Source: Casuarina equisetifolia
Taxonomy: Eukaryota; Streptophyta; Magnoliopsida; Fagales; Casuarinaceae
Length of the DNA stretch: 64,000 bases
Assembly: GCA_028551475.1 (NCBI GenBank)
Contig: CM052358.1
Coordinates: 8,601,938-8,665,937, forward strand
Direction of reading: 5' to 3'
Under the pieces are notes generated by a model. The model did not search any database. It saw only the letters and a program-made list of their open reading frames with translations, and was not told the origin of the DNA. A program made the translations under genes and the position numbers. Shown piece after piece: positions 1 through 12,532 of this stretch; the first letter of the stretch is position 1; the number at the start of each line of letters is the position of its first letter.

Positions 1-199
1 TGGTCCATTAATGAACAATGTAATTGTCTAACGTAGATTGTATCATTGTTGCTATGGTCATCGAATTTTTCTATTATTTTAGAATCTAACAATTATCATT
101 TTTACTTATATATATATATTTAACAATCACTTTCATATGTAACTTTGACCATTTATAGTCACCGTCTCAATGGGTTCTATGATCTATAAAAAAAAATGT

Positions 200-1475
200 T
201 CTAACTTTTCAATATAGAGTAAAGGATGTTTGTCTTTCATTAGATTATAACTTCAATGAATGCTTATAAGCTCAACTAATAGGTATAAGCTCTATGCTTT
301 TTTAAATGGCTTTTCATTTCAATGAAACTTTTTTTTTAAGATATAAAGTTTGTACATTTTTTATAAGGAGTGTTGTTTTTCATCATATAGTAACTCTGAT
401 GAAAGCTTGTAAACTCAACTATTGGATATACTTCACAAACTTATAACTCATCTTGCAAGCTCTTTCAAAGGGACTCTTTTGAAATAACATTCTATTTCAA
501 TTAAACCTTCTTTTAACTTATAAAGTCTTTACGTTTCTAGTAAGTGATGTTGTCTTCATCCAATAGTGTCTCCCATGGAAGCTCATAAGTTCCACTAATA
601 GACATGCTTTAGAAAATTATAACTTAGCTAATGGACTTTCTCAAATGTGCTTTTTTAAATATCTTTTCATTTCAATTAAACTTATACATTTCTAGTAACG
701 GATTGTTGTCTTTACTTGTACAATAACTTCAATGGAAGCTTATAAGTTCCAATATGAGACATAGCTTACAAGCTTATAACTTATCTTATGGACTCTTTCA
801 AAGGAATTTTTTTTAAATACCTTTTAATTTCACATAAACCTTTTTTAAGATATAAAGTCTTTACATTTCTCATAAGGGACGTTGTTTTTCATTCGATAAT
901 AACTTTGATAGAAGCTTATAAGCTCAACTAATGGACATATTTTTTAGACTTATAACTTATCTTATGGACTCTCTCATAGTTACTTTTCTAAATAGCTTTC
1001 TATTTCAATTTAACGTTCTTTAAGATATAAAGTCTTTATATTTCTAGCAAGGGATGTTGTCCTTCATTTGATAGTAAACCTATTGGAAGCTCATAAGCTT
1101 AACCAATGGATATACTTTACAACCTTATAACTTAACTTATGAAATCTCTCAAAGGTGCTTTCTAGAATAGCTTTTCATTTCAATTAAATTTTCTTTATGA
1201 TATCTTTACATTTCTAATGAGGGATTTTGTCTTTCATCACATAGTAATTCCAATGGAAACTTATAAGCTCAACTAATGAACATAATTTAGATTATGGACT
1301 CTCTTAAAGGTGCTTTTTTAAAGTTTTTTTTCAATTCAATTATACATTTTTTAGGATGTAAAATCTTTACATTTCTAGTAAGGGATCTTTTCTTTCATCA
1401 TATAGTAACTCTAATAGAAGCTATCAATGGACATATTTCATAAACTTATAACTTATCTTATAGACTATTGTTTGA
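200..1475. repeat. Diverged tandem array, about 8 units of roughly 170 bp
   Basis: A degenerate unit recurs with starts near 224, 366, 541, 700, 867, 1041, 1220 and 1381. Each contains a GGATGTTGTCTTTCAT-like start, then AATGGAAGCTTATAAGCTC, then ACTTATAACTTATCTTATGG, then a TTTCATTTCAATTAAAC block and AAGTCTTTACATTTCTAGT. Spacing is 142-179 bp, the size typical of plant satellite monomers. Units differ by many substitutions and small indels, so the array is old. I see no open reading frame through it. It could be a small satellite or internal repeats of an unknown element. Confidence 0.8.
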
Positions 1476-4400
1476 AAAGAGAACCAAATTCTTTCATGGT
1501 AGGTTGATCTACACCCAAAATTAATTATTTCTTCTTGTTGAGATGAATTCATTTACAATCATATTGTAATTTTTTGAAAACGTTGATGATACCTCAAGTT
1601 AAGGTCTTGGATGTGTTAATGGTTCTCTGTTAAAGTTCGTAAGTAATATTTAGTGTTTATTTTAGAATCTTTTGTTATTGCATTCTCATTGACATTATCC
1701 GAGGTTTGAATTTGATCATCTACACTTATTAAGATATTATAATTTCTAAGAATATTTTCTCATTACCTACTTTGTTGAATAGTACTGTAAAAAGAACAAA
1801 TTAACTACTGTCATTTAAGGAATTTTATGGAAAGATACTACTTTCCATTAATCTTCTATTTTCTTTAAACATTTCTTTATGATTCGTGACTTTCGTTTTT
1901 TTGTGTAAATTTTCCTTTTCAATAAAATCACCAGCTTTTCAATAATAACTTTTAGATGTATATTCTCCTCGCCAATGACAAGTATAACGATTGAAGCCCT
2001 TGAAATCCTTTTTGGCGCTTTATCTCTTTTATGCAGATCTTTTCTTTTAAAGCCTTTTTTACGGGTTGTTTGGTTAAATTCATTATTAGTATTTTATTAT
2101 CCTCTCATTTGTTCATTTGAAACTAGTAACAAAACTAGTTACTTTCGTACTAGGATAAGTATACTTAAGTTATGGTGTAAATCTAACATTAACGCAAAAA
2201 CTATTTTGAAACTTTTGACCTTAGTCAAAAATGACATTTTTTAAACCAAAATTACTTAACTAAATGCGGATCATATTTCCAAAAATCATCAATATTTAAA
2301 TATTATTTTTAATTTTTTTGTCTCATTGTAATTTATTCATAAAACTTTCAATTTTAATAATCAAGTCCTTGTGAGACATCTTTTTCGAAGTTTCCAGTTT
2401 ATTACCTGAATGATAAATGTTAGCCTGTCATGTAGCCAATTCACCACATGCCTGAACATGTACTAAGACGACAAGTATGAAAGCGGCTAAAAAAATTATA
2501 ATTTATAGAGGGAGACGCAAGCGGTGGCTCAACTATGTCCCAAAGTCACCAGCACCAACCAAGCATTATTTCTTTGATTGAACGTTTCCGATAGGGCAAT
2601 GGTAATTTAATTGTATTTTTAAGTTTTTGGTATCAAATCTTTACAGTTTTACACTATTCTTAACTATATGGTTTTACGGAAGTGTAAAACCTTACCACCA
2701 AGTATTGCATTTTACTACTTTTTTTTTTGTGGTAAAAGGGTTAGAACCCTTATTTTGATATTTATTTCACAGTATGAGCCAAGGCCCAAAACTTTTGTAA
2801 AAAAACTACATAGGGTGGGGCATTGAATCTAACCCATTAATACATAATCTTGAACTTTAGGTATTAAGATAACATGAAATAAAACCTTTAAAGTGTCTAA
2901 GAAAATCATACAATATTACATTTTTCTACATTCTTTATCAATGTGAGAGCCAAGTATAGAGTAATTTAGAAGAGTAAAGTCTATAAATTATAATAAATTT
3001 TTGCAAGAGTTTTAAAATTTTTCAAATATAATTTTTGAGCCTAAATAAAGATATTATAACTGAACAATTATATTTTTTTAGTGATATAAGGTAATTGACT
3101 TTTCACCTAAAAAAATAAGTATAAAACCTTAATGAGGAGCCGTTACTTAGTCAATCTGTAGGAGGCTTTATGTGCTAGGGATATTACAGTATTGATATTG
3201 TAAATATAGAATTATCTATTTTTGTTTGTTCATTTGAATTATTTACCCAAGTTTACTTCAGTTTTGCTAAAGGTCACGTATATCGATTTGTAAAACTCTC
3301 TTACCTGCACCAAGAGTTACTTAGTAGGAAGAGCCGGTTCAAAAGTCACAATTCTTGGCAAAACTTATAGCAAGGACGTTGATTTTTAGGATGCATGATG
3401 GCGATTTTTTCTGATATGGTAGAAAAATCTATTGAAATTCTGGTTTAATTTAAGTTATTTGATTTAACTCAAGTCCAGCTTTAAATAGTATAAATTTACT
3501 TAATATAAGACAAAATATTAAAGATAAAAATTTAAAATTGGAAGCACCGTGATGAGAATCACAAGAGGAACACGAGAGAAAAGCTCGATGTGGATCCAGG
3601 AGGCAAGAAGATAGCATTCACAAGCTTTAACTGCCATTACGAGACCAAGCTCTTCTGCCACCCCTTAGAGCTCTTGGAGTGATGTTGTACACACCCTTTT
3701 GGACGACTCCACTTGATTATTATCCTTATATGCCTTCGAACCACGAGCGTTCATGGTGATTGCATACTATTATTTGAAATATGATTATTATATTTAATTT
3801 TGTTATTATTAATCAAAATTATCAAAGTTTAGCCCTTTTAAAAAAATGATAACTGCCACTATTGTATGAACTTGCTTTTATCAGTCAGGATGCACGTTCA
3901 TAGAGGAGAGATCGAAACCTAGCTTTGATAAATGAGATTAGCTTCTTTTTATGGACTATAGTTTTAAATTCGTATTTGCCAATTACCAAGATGTAGAAAT
4001 TTTTTTTTATCATTTTAGCCAATTGTTAGCTTAGTAGTTTTTAAGAAAGATCAATTAGAGTTAAATAATTATAAATCACTATAAAATTAAGAGAATATGT
4101 TGCTTAATATATTTTATGTTTTAATTTTTATTTTTTATATAGTAATTTGATATATATGATATTTTACATTTTTCAAAATTTTGACTTACACTCTGTCATT
4201 TATATTTATTCAAAGTATGAAACTTTGTTGTTATTAATAAAATTTATTAGTATACTAATTTTTTTAAAAAGGAATTCTATGCTATGGTGCAAAACCACAT
4301 GAAAAGGGAAAGCCTTATAAAGCACCGTCATTAACGATCGAAGCAACTTTGTACAAATGAAATATCAAATGGTGCAACTACTCAGTATATACAAGTATGC

Positions 4401-4485
4401 CTAGAGCATTTAAGAGTCTGGGCGTTCGCATCCTCTCGGTTAAACTTCAAAACAGGAAGGTTTTCTTTTTTTTGGCAGAAAACCG
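1476..4485. other. Gene-poor AT-rich stretch
   Basis: I recognise no gene here. An 89-codon open frame at 1975-2244 has no family resemblance and AT-rich codons, so I do not call it. A less AT-rich island at about 3540-3760 stands out and is discussed as a finding. The rest is poly-A/T-rich intergenic sequence. Confidence 0.5.
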
Positions 4486-4889
4486 ATGGCTGGAAAATTT
4501 ATGATTGTTTCTATAGGGTTGTTTCTTATTATTCTCATACAAGTGCAAGCTAATGACTTTGCCCATGCTTCTTCTTACCCCTCATCACCTATGGTCGTAA
4601 TTACTCATTTCCCTAGATTGGATAGTAGTCCCGGACCATTGTCCCAATGCATTACCAAAAGGATTGGGAATTGTAAATGGAAACCATGGGGAAAAATATT
4701 TCGAGACATTTGTTTTGAAATATGCATAATTCGTAGTTTTGCATGATGCATGAAAGACGTGGTCAATCATGACGACCCAATATGACTGAACCCTGCAAAG
4801 ATCACTGCTTAGCCACAAGAAACGAGGGAAGCCGCCGTTTTCCAGCTTGTTTCCTCAAATGTTATCGAAAGCATATTAAGCTTCATTGA
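4486..4889 (+). pseudogene. Broken copy A of the eight-cysteine secreted protein family
   Basis: The start codon at 4486 opens a clear signal peptide (MAGKFMIVSIGLFLIILIQV, then QA), followed by a Ser/Pro-rich stretch and the first CX7C and CXnC cysteine spacings of the family. The last part of the family pattern, a CX3C pair ending in a Cys-Tyr-x-x-His-Ile tail, is also present before 4889. It aligns in layout with the whole copy at 10251-10661 and the copies at 31932 and 49123. I estimate about two breaks, so it is treated as a fossil. A TATA-like ACTATA/GTATATAC region lies about 100 bp upstream. Function is unknown; secretion is inferred from the leader only. Confidence 0.65.
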
Positions 4890-4932
4890 GATATTGTTAT
4901 TTCAGATTCGATAAGTAACTCCTAAATTCTTG

Positions 4933-4953
4933 CTCTCTCTCTCTCTCTCTCCC
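4933..4953. repeat. (CT)n microsatellite
   Basis: A run of CT dinucleotides just after copy A of the cysteine-rich family. Simple sequence, no coding meaning. Confidence 0.9.
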
Positions 4954-5155
4954 CGCCTCTTCTTCGAATGAATGCAGACATGAATGAACAGTGAATCTAC
5001 CTATTTACAGTGCGGACTTATCGATTTTGTTAGTGCTTTCAAATTTTCTCATTACTTCTGCACAGTAATAGAAGGGTGATTGCGGCAAGTTTAGCTGTAT
5101 TTAATATAATTTGAATCTGCTTTCTTCGTGCATTAAAAATATCTTTACCAAAAAC

Positions 5156-5268
5156 TCATGCCGGTAGCCTAGTGGTAAAGTTATTAAGATTTGACCCTAG
5201 GTTAGGCTTTCAAATCCTTTTATTTTCAAAAATCCTTTCCCCCTCTCCTTCACCTAACAAAAAAAGAC
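5156..5268 (+). mobile_element. tRNA-derived SINE-like element
   Basis: The sequence GCCGGTAGCCTAGTGG (from about 5159) contains a good RNA polymerase III box A (TAGCCTAGTGG, 5165-5175). About 30-40 nt later GGCTTTCAAATCC (5205-5217) is a degenerate box B. A pyrimidine-rich body and a short A-run follow (to about 5268), as in plant SINEs. I could not see a convincing target-site duplication, so the ends are approximate. It is not a tRNA gene: no cloverleaf closes. Confidence 0.7.
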
Positions 5269-7263
5269 CGTCTACTATATTATTGGAAGCAAGTTTCAGA
5301 TGCTCTTCGTAGTCATTCTATTAACTGAACTGGACCTCACGTTTTCCGCTTGGTACATGGAAAGTTATTAGTTTTGTTAACTATTGAGAAAAAGATTAAG
5401 ATATTAATTAAAGTTTCATTATGAAAGAATAAGATTGTAATAAAAGGTTAATTATGCAAGATTATATTTATTCAAATATCGATATTAGAACAATTTCATG
5501 TAACTATTTGTTTTGACTCTTGTGTACCACTCACAAAATAAAGTACTTCTATCCAGTTGGAGAAGTAAAGTTCTCTTGATATTGAACTTAAGACAAATGA
5601 AATCTAGGATATCATTATTGCCTTATATATTACTCTGGAAGGCAGAAGTCCACGATAATAGTTATGGTAAAAAAGTTAAATTTGTGGTGCACTACGTGAG
5701 AACTTCAACTTTAATTTAACTTTTTACCTAATTGTTAATGCCAATTCAAATAAATATCTACCTTTTCCAATTTCTGGAGCATTTCTTGATAATAAACTTC
5801 AAATGCAAAATTCATGACCAAAATGGGCTTTCTATGCCTTATCACTCTTTTATTCCATCCACCAAATTTTTATTTTATTTTATACCGGTTAAGTTCTTGT
5901 AATGCATAGTAAAAACAGCTAGTGAGAACGAACTAAAAATTACAAATGAGGTAATCAAATACATTATATCAAAATGATTTTGATGATTAGTTAATGACAA
6001 TTGGTATTCAATCTCGATGCCTTGTAGTACTAGAGGTGAAATGAATTTTTTCCATTTTTGGTTTGTCTTTTATGCATTAAGTTTAATTGTTTATAGTTAA
6101 CCTACTAAATACGTAAGTAAGATTATCACTTTCCTTTTGTTCATTATGTATGCTATTTTTTGTGCAATAATATACACTTACGACACACTAATGGTTTCAG
6201 GTACAATTGGAGGATTCTCAAGGCCTGCCCAATAAGTAGATGTACTATATCACATAGTTTTCAATTGTATCTTGTTTGCCTTTAAGTTGTTGAATACAAT
6301 GAACTAAAGGTATTTTATAAAAATTTTCAATGTAGATATTGTTGTATCAGTTAATGATATATTCGTTTGACTATTCTAAAATAAATTGTTTCACAATTAC
6401 CATTAAGTTTGGGAATATCCTGATCTAGGTAAAGGTATTCTAAAAGAAAAATTTTTACACGAAATTAATCTATTAAAATATTTTATCAAAGAAATAGATG
6501 TGTAATTTAATAAGTTAAAAAAAATAAAGATAGAGAAAAATAAATTATGTAAAGATTCAAAAACTATAAACTATCCATTTGTGCTATGGCCGCATGGATT
6601 AGTAACAGACGAAATTATCACTCACTGAAAGTGGACCACAAAATATCCTAAGACAACATTATTAAAACTAGGCTCAAATCCGCTGAGCCGAATTCTAAGC
6701 CTACAGATGGAACAACGCATATAGCAACAAAACCCAAAACGGGCCCACTATCAGTTTCGATTAGTTTGAGACTTGAGTATTTTTGTGCTCACAATGAAGA
6801 AAATTTACCCCAAAAATATTTGAGATAATCACTAGAATATCTAATCAAGCGAAGGGTTTTTAAATTTAAGATAATAAAGAAAAATCATTTGTCTATACTA
6901 GCTTGAATTAATAATATATAAGATGAGAAAGAGAACACAACTTGTAATTCCTTGGCACTCATTTTAAGAGAGGAAAAAGTAATTTGTGAGGCTAGCATGT
7001 GATATCTCTAAAACAAAGAAATTTTTAGAATTTTTTAATCATTACCATTTATATGGAGTTACGACAATGAACATCAGGACCATTTCAAGTCCTAATAATA
7101 ATTCAATTGATAATGGCTATGAATGTCTAATAATACTTTCTTTTCATCAAAAGAACATTATTGCATTTTTTTTGGATTTTTTTCCAAATTATGATTTTCT
7201 TTAACTACATTGGGTTTTTGTTACTATTAAATCCAATAAGATTTTTTTTTCAATGTTTTTTGT
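5269..7263. other. Gene-poor intergenic stretch
   Basis: No gene recognised. The open frames at 5513-5719 and 6986-7204 show no family resemblance. Positions 6196-6240 hold an exon-like segment after an acceptor-like TTTCAG that resembles one at 11556 (see findings). About 6590-6740 is less AT-rich and contains GGGCCCAC, possibly an old promoter scrap. Confidence 0.4.
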
Positions 7264-7537
7264 TACCTTTAGGTCATGCTGCTTGAATATGGAACTGCAA
7301 ATAAGATTGAAAGAAACATCTATTTGATGTATTCACCCTTGCCTAAGATGCATTGAGTCAAAAACGAAAAGGACTATTGGAAAAGGAGGACATAGGAAAG
7401 TATAACTAGGAATCTTAATTCCAGTAGTCCTTTTCGCTTTTGACTCAATGCATCTTAGGCAAGGATGAATACATCAAATAGATGTTTCTTTCAATCTTAT
7501 TTGCAGTTCCATATTCAAGCAGCATGACCTAAAGGTA
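7264..7537. repeat. Long near-perfect inverted repeat (119-bp arms, 36-nt loop)
   Basis: The left arm (7264-7382) begins TACCTTTAGGTCATGCTGC. The right arm (7419-7537) ends GCAGCATGACCTAAAGGTA. Reading both arms through, I count about three mismatches in 119 pairs, with a 36-nt loop. A transcript of either strand would fold into a long double-stranded hairpin. Possible readings are a foldback transposon or MITE, a young MIRNA-type locus made by inverted duplication, or a rearranged piece of the adjacent LINE remnant. I see no clear target-site duplication. Confidence 0.9.
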
Positions 7538-7544
7538 CAAAATT

Positions 7545-8690
7545 AAAAAAGGAGGACAAGTTAATATGGGAATTAAACTCATATAGGTTATTTTTGGCAT
7601 CTAGTGCGTATAATGATAAAAGAATAAAACAATCAAAGATTACTTGCGTTAAATTCATATGGAACAAAATCATTCCACCTAACATAAGTCTATTTATGTG
7701 GAAAGTCATTCATATTGGAATTTTGATGGAATGCAGTATGCAAAGGAAAATGATATAAATGGCTTCAACATGTCAGTATCTCTTACATGGCCATATAGAA
7801 ACAATGGATCATATCTCCATACATAGTAAGCTGGCTCAAAGAATATGGAGTAAATATGCAAACACCCTAAAGGTGCCAATTAATTGAAATTCACTTCATT
7901 CATTGTTGACGTCTTGGTTCTTTGAAACAACATTGAACAATCAGAGAACAGCAATTATTGCTATCTCGGGGAGCTTGATCACTATAGGCATTGGATGGCT
8001 AGGAATTATACAAAACATAATAAATGCAAATGTTCTTACGTTGTATACACAAGGATATAAATAATTGGTTACTACTTCTTTCCACATTCTCGCTTATAAG
8101 TACATATGCAAGTTTTCAGGATCATGTTACTTTATAGAGTCTAAGAATTCCTATAAGACATATTATACTAAAAAGGTGTGCAAGGATAAAGTGGTGTCCT
8201 CCCCCAATTGGTACAATAAAGCTAAATGTAGATGGATTTAATGAATTGGGAAATAGCATAGGAGGAGTTGTAACATATAGTAATGGTAGCATTGCTTGGG
8301 TTTTTGCTACAAAATTCAGCCACAGAAGCAATGCACATGTAAAGACACATGCTCTCCTCACAAGCCGCTAAATTTATCATGAATATAATCAACTTCCACA
8401 CCAAATAGAGACAAGTTCTTTCTACTTGGTGCAATGTATGCTACAATGATGGAAATACCCATGATATTTGAAGTATCTAATACGAAAATGTGTATGTCTG
8501 ATGCCAAAGAACATTGTTATAAGACATATACTTAGAGAAGGGAATTCAAGTGTAGATAGATTGGTAAATCATGGACACTAGGTTCAGAATCTAAATTTTT
8601 TTGATCAACTTGACTCTTTGCCAAGGTTATATGGGAATCTTATTAAGAATGATAAGCTTAAGAAATTATAAACCATCATAAGGTTAAGCC
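7545..8690 (+). mobile_element. LINE (non-LTR retrotransposon) 3' remnant: zf-RVT and RNase H
   Basis: Around 7640-7700 the plus strand encodes W-N-K-I-I-P-P-N-I-S-L-F-M-W-K, the hallmark of the zinc-binding region (zf-RVT) after reverse transcriptase in plant LINEs. Around 8180-8340 it encodes a W-C-P-P-P-I-G-T-I-K-L-N-V-D-G start followed by a GGV and Asn/Ala pattern, the plant LINE-type RNase H domain. Around 8510-8570 it encodes a HILREGN...DRLVNHG motif, which normally closes that domain. Several stops and frame changes interrupt it and the reverse transcriptase core is absent, so it is a dead 5'-truncated copy. Confidence 0.75.
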
Positions 8691-10170
8691 CAGAAGCTAA
8701 CCTTTGTATTTATTGCTTTTTAATATATTTATGTCCACACTACGAGCTTGACTTATAGGCTTGATAATTAATTTTCTAAGAGTTAGGTTCACATCCTATC
8801 TTTTTTATTTATATAAAATATGGTTTTTTGACCTAGCTTTTTTTTTTTTTTAGGAATAAAATGTGTTAGGGTTCTCTCTCTCTCTCTCCGCACCCCCCGC
8901 CCCCTCCCTTTCCTCCTCATCTCTTCCTTTTTTTCTTTTTTTTTTTAGAAAGAATATATTTTGGCTTTTGGATATGCCCTTCAAATGTTTATAAAAATAG
9001 CAGGTGATCTTTTTGTGTTAAAATTTCTTTTATTAGTATGACTTTTGACAATGTAATTTATTTTAAAGCAAACTTATAACCCAAATTAACCAACTAAATT
9101 CCTTTTTCTTTAAAAGGTAAAATAAAAAAGGAAGAAAAGGGCACTTATAATTCTTGGTTTAATCGAAAAGCTATCTATTACTATATAGATTTTAGTTCCT
9201 TTTCTTATGAACTTTCTTTTGGCAAAGTTCTGTGTCTCTATCTTTAATCAAGCTACTTTACAATTCTCAATTTATTTTTATAGAAAATTTCACCTTGCTA
9301 GAAGTTGATCACTTCCTTGGTTACTTTCATATTGATTTTATCCATAAAGATAAATTCTATGATGATTGCGCTTGTGGATTTTATTATACGTGGCCTGCTT
9401 ATCTTGCATTTAAAATGACTTTCGTTTAAAATCTTAGTTTATGGCTCTGATTTAATATGCCAATAGTATTAGATTTTTCTTCGACTTGTTCATTTACCCA
9501 TTCACTTAAGGTTCTTCAAACGTCATTTGATTAACAAAGAATCTTAAAACCTTATGAAACTCCCTCAAGGACATTAGATCAACCAAAAGTCACTTGATTA
9601 AAAAAATAGTTTTTCTTCCAAAGCTCACAACTATTGAACAAGATTTGTTTAATTACTTTACGAATACACTAATTCTAGAATAAAGAATCTTTCATTTACG
9701 CAGTGTAATAAATGAATGCAACAATGATCAAAATCAATCTATTCTAGTGCATACTTTTCATATATATTTGTTTTCTTCTTTCAAAACCTTGTGTCTTTAG
9801 ATAAATACCCTTGTTATCAAATTGTCCACTTTAACTATTCACTTTAATATTGCTTCAAATATTTGAATTAACATAATAATCAGTTAAAACCCTATAGCTC
9901 TCTCCAAAGGATATTAGTTAAAACTAAAGTCGCTTAACTAGAAAAAAAAAATAATTAGAGGTCACAACTATAAAATGATATCGCACCTCTCACCAGAGGA
10001 TATTAAAACAACCAAAAGTCACTTAGTTGAAAAAAAAATAATAAATGCCGCACTTCTAAAAGTCACAACTAATAGAAAAATTAATTCAACTCATATTGCT
10101 CTAATAATAAATTCCTAAAAAAAAAAAAAGAGTACCTTATTTGTAACCCTGTCTAATCATTCAATTACGT
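8691..10170. other. Intergenic stretch with low-complexity tracts
   Basis: There is a poly-T/CT tract at about 8840-8950. Three diverged direct repeats between about 9560 and 10090 share a core like GGATATTAGATCAACCAAAAGTCACTT and lie upstream of the cysteine-rich gene at 10251. No gene is recognised. Confidence 0.5.
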
Positions 10171-10250
10171 AACTTTATAAGAATCTTATACCTTAAATGT
10201 CGTATTAATCATAAATCAAAGCCATCAAATTTCGAAGCTGAAGTAAATCA

Positions 10251-10661
10251 ATGAGTAGGACATGGCTTAGAAAATTTGAGGTGGTGATAATGGAATTGCT
10301 TCTTTTCTTTCTGATTGTGGAGCAAATTGTTGAGGTAGCTCCTACTGCCTCCATTTCTCAGTCTCAAATTTCCATCCTTCATCCTACTTCCCTTGGATTA
10401 GATAAAGTTAAGGATCCAATGCATACATGCTTTTTGGCTAAAGCTAGACTTTGCAAGAAGTTACTATCCCTCGATGGCATTGAGTTTGAAAATTGTTTGA
10501 TTTTCGGGTTTTTAAAGTGCCTGGTACGGTTCGGACCCAGGTCAGTAAGGGATCCGTACCTGACATGGTGCTTAATTGAATGCCAAGTCAACAAACATCA
10601 AAGAGATATGGTGGTTTGTTTCCTAGGATGTTATGAAAAACACGTCAACGGGCATCGGTAG
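10251..10661 (+). CDS. Small secreted eight-cysteine protein, the whole family member
   Basis: Single-exon frame of 136 aa. Residues 1-32 form a signal-peptide-like leader (basic N-terminus, then MELLLFFLIVEQ); Met14 is an alternative start that keeps a hydrophobic core. The mature part has eight cysteines spaced C-X7-C-X13-C-X7-C-X16-C-X3-C-X11-C-X3-C, ending in Cys-Tyr-Glu-Lys-His-Val-Asn. The second half has the CX3C-Xn-CX3C spacing of plant alpha-hairpinins, and CX7C pairs could also pin helices. That fold is inference: I do not recognise the family, and a thionin-like peptide is an alternative. A TATA-like TTTATAAG lies near 10171. Eight related loci in the window share the pattern but appear broken, making this the likeliest functional copy. 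An apoplastic defence or signalling role is only a guess from leader and cysteines. Confidence 0.7.
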   Translation: MSRTWLRKFEVVIMELLLFFLIVEQIVEVAPTASISQSQISILHPTSLGLDKVKDPMHTCFLAKARLCKKLLSLDGIEFENCLIFGFLKCLVRFGPRSVRDPYLTWCLIECQVNKHQRDMVVCFLGCYEKHVNGHR

Positions 10662-12532
10662 ATCGTTCGGATACAGAATCCCTAGACTCAGGTTTGGTAA
10701 GATTTCCATACTCTATATAATGTTTTATCTTTCTAGCCATGCTATCATCATTAAAGACATAACCCACGTTGTCGCGTTGTCGCGTTTACCTAGATGCTTC
10801 TCAAGCTCTGCAAAAAATTGTACGTCGGTACTATAAGGTTGATTGTAGAAGATTAATTTTCATTCATCACAAAATGTACAAAACGTAGAACTTTGTTTCT
10901 TTTGTATCCATGTTGTCCTATTAAAAGCTATACCTTTACACATCATATAATTCATGGAGCATTTATTAAATTCAATGATAAAGTATGATCAAAATACTTT
11001 TATGATTGTCTTGAATATTAATTGTTACTCTTTAACCCACTTGCCAAAAATAATGATTATGATTCTTTAAAAATAGTTTTCTAAGAGAAATACGATAAAT
11101 TTCAAAATAAAATATCAATTGAAGTATCTTAATTTGAATAGGAAAAATAATGCTTCGTGGTACTTAAACTAAATCAATAGCAACAAAGTTTTAACTAAGC
11201 AAATAGCGAATGATCATCTTCTTCCTTTTTTTTTCCCCTACAAAAAAAAAGTATAAAAATCTTCACAACCATTATATAAAAGGATGTGCTGAAATTATTT
11301 TATCTCTATTTTTTTTTTCAACAACCAACATTTCATATCTCTCTTAATCAATAAAATGATATTTCTTTCATCTATTTTACCTCATTATAAATTTTGGAAA
11401 TAATTGTATTAATTTTTAAGTTTTTAAAATAGGATATCTCTCTCATCTATTAGTTCTTTTTTTCTTTTATTACTTTTCTTCACTATACCTTGTGTTTGTG
11501 GAGGTGGATTTTAAATTTATAGCTTACTATTTAACGCTTAAGGATGCCATGGTTTCAGGTTCAATTGGAGGCTTTTGTCGGGCATGTGAAAGATGGACTA
11601 GCAGCATAATAATATTTAGTTGTTTCTTTTTTAAAATGGAATCTACTTACATGCTCTCTTCATTTCATGATGGATGACGTACTTTCTAGTTATTCAAAGT
11701 AAATAAAAGTTCGAAATTTTGTTTTTAAGTAAAGAGGACAATTTTTACATTTAAACATCATCTAAGTGTTTTCTTTTACATAAGTGACTTTTATTTTCAA
11801 CATTTTTTAAACATTGAATATATCTTAGGTTTAAAGTTAAATGAGTTGTAATTTGCTTTCTTACATATTGAATATACCTAATGGTTGAAAGTTGATCAAT
11901 AATTGAAAAGATCATTTTAAGCTCTCATATCATATTAGAAATAAATCTAAAGTCTAATCCAAAGACTAATTTATTAGTTGGTAAACAAAAATTTATATTT
12001 AAAACTACTAGAAAAGATTTTTTTTTTCTTTATGTGAGACTTTTCACCTCAAAACACAAAAACTTTTAATTGTCCCATCTTTAGAATAATATCTAAGTAC
12101 ATACTCTCTCCTTAGCATGATAGATGCTATAATTTTTTTGTTCTAACTAATTAAATGTTTAAAAATACAATACTTATCTAAGATTATAATAGATTTCTGG
12201 CCAATGTAAGATTACCTTTTGAAAAATTCTATTTGCTCAAAGCGGCTCGTTACAAATTTTAATCTTCTATTGTAGAGACAAAATAAAATTTACAAGCGAG
12301 TTCATTTATAATTTTAAATTATATATTAAAAGTACTATAAGCTGGATCCTTATAATTAATTATTTTAGGTTATGCATCATAGTTTTAATAAAAAAAAAAA
12401 AACAATAACTATGTTACCATTGATCATCTCTCCTCGTAAAAATGTTCTCTCGTCTCCCCGTAAAAAATGTTCTCTTGTTGTAACGAATGACTCCCTTAAA
12501 TAAACGGGAGGGGAAAGGCGGGGCATTGATCG
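10662..12532. other. Intergenic stretch between cysteine-rich gene and SAC3C
   Basis: At 11556-11620, after an acceptor-like TTTCAG, is an exon-like segment similar to 6199-6240. From about 11728 to 12066 the sequence is duplicated at 53445-53777 as part of the SAC3C segmental duplication. No independent gene is recognised; 11492-11677 is an unsupported open frame. I see no clear TATA box before the SAC3C start. Confidence 0.5.

Noticed and set aside
5156-5268. tRNA gene
   Set aside because: Boxes A and B are present but no acceptor stem or cloverleaf closes; a SINE fits better.
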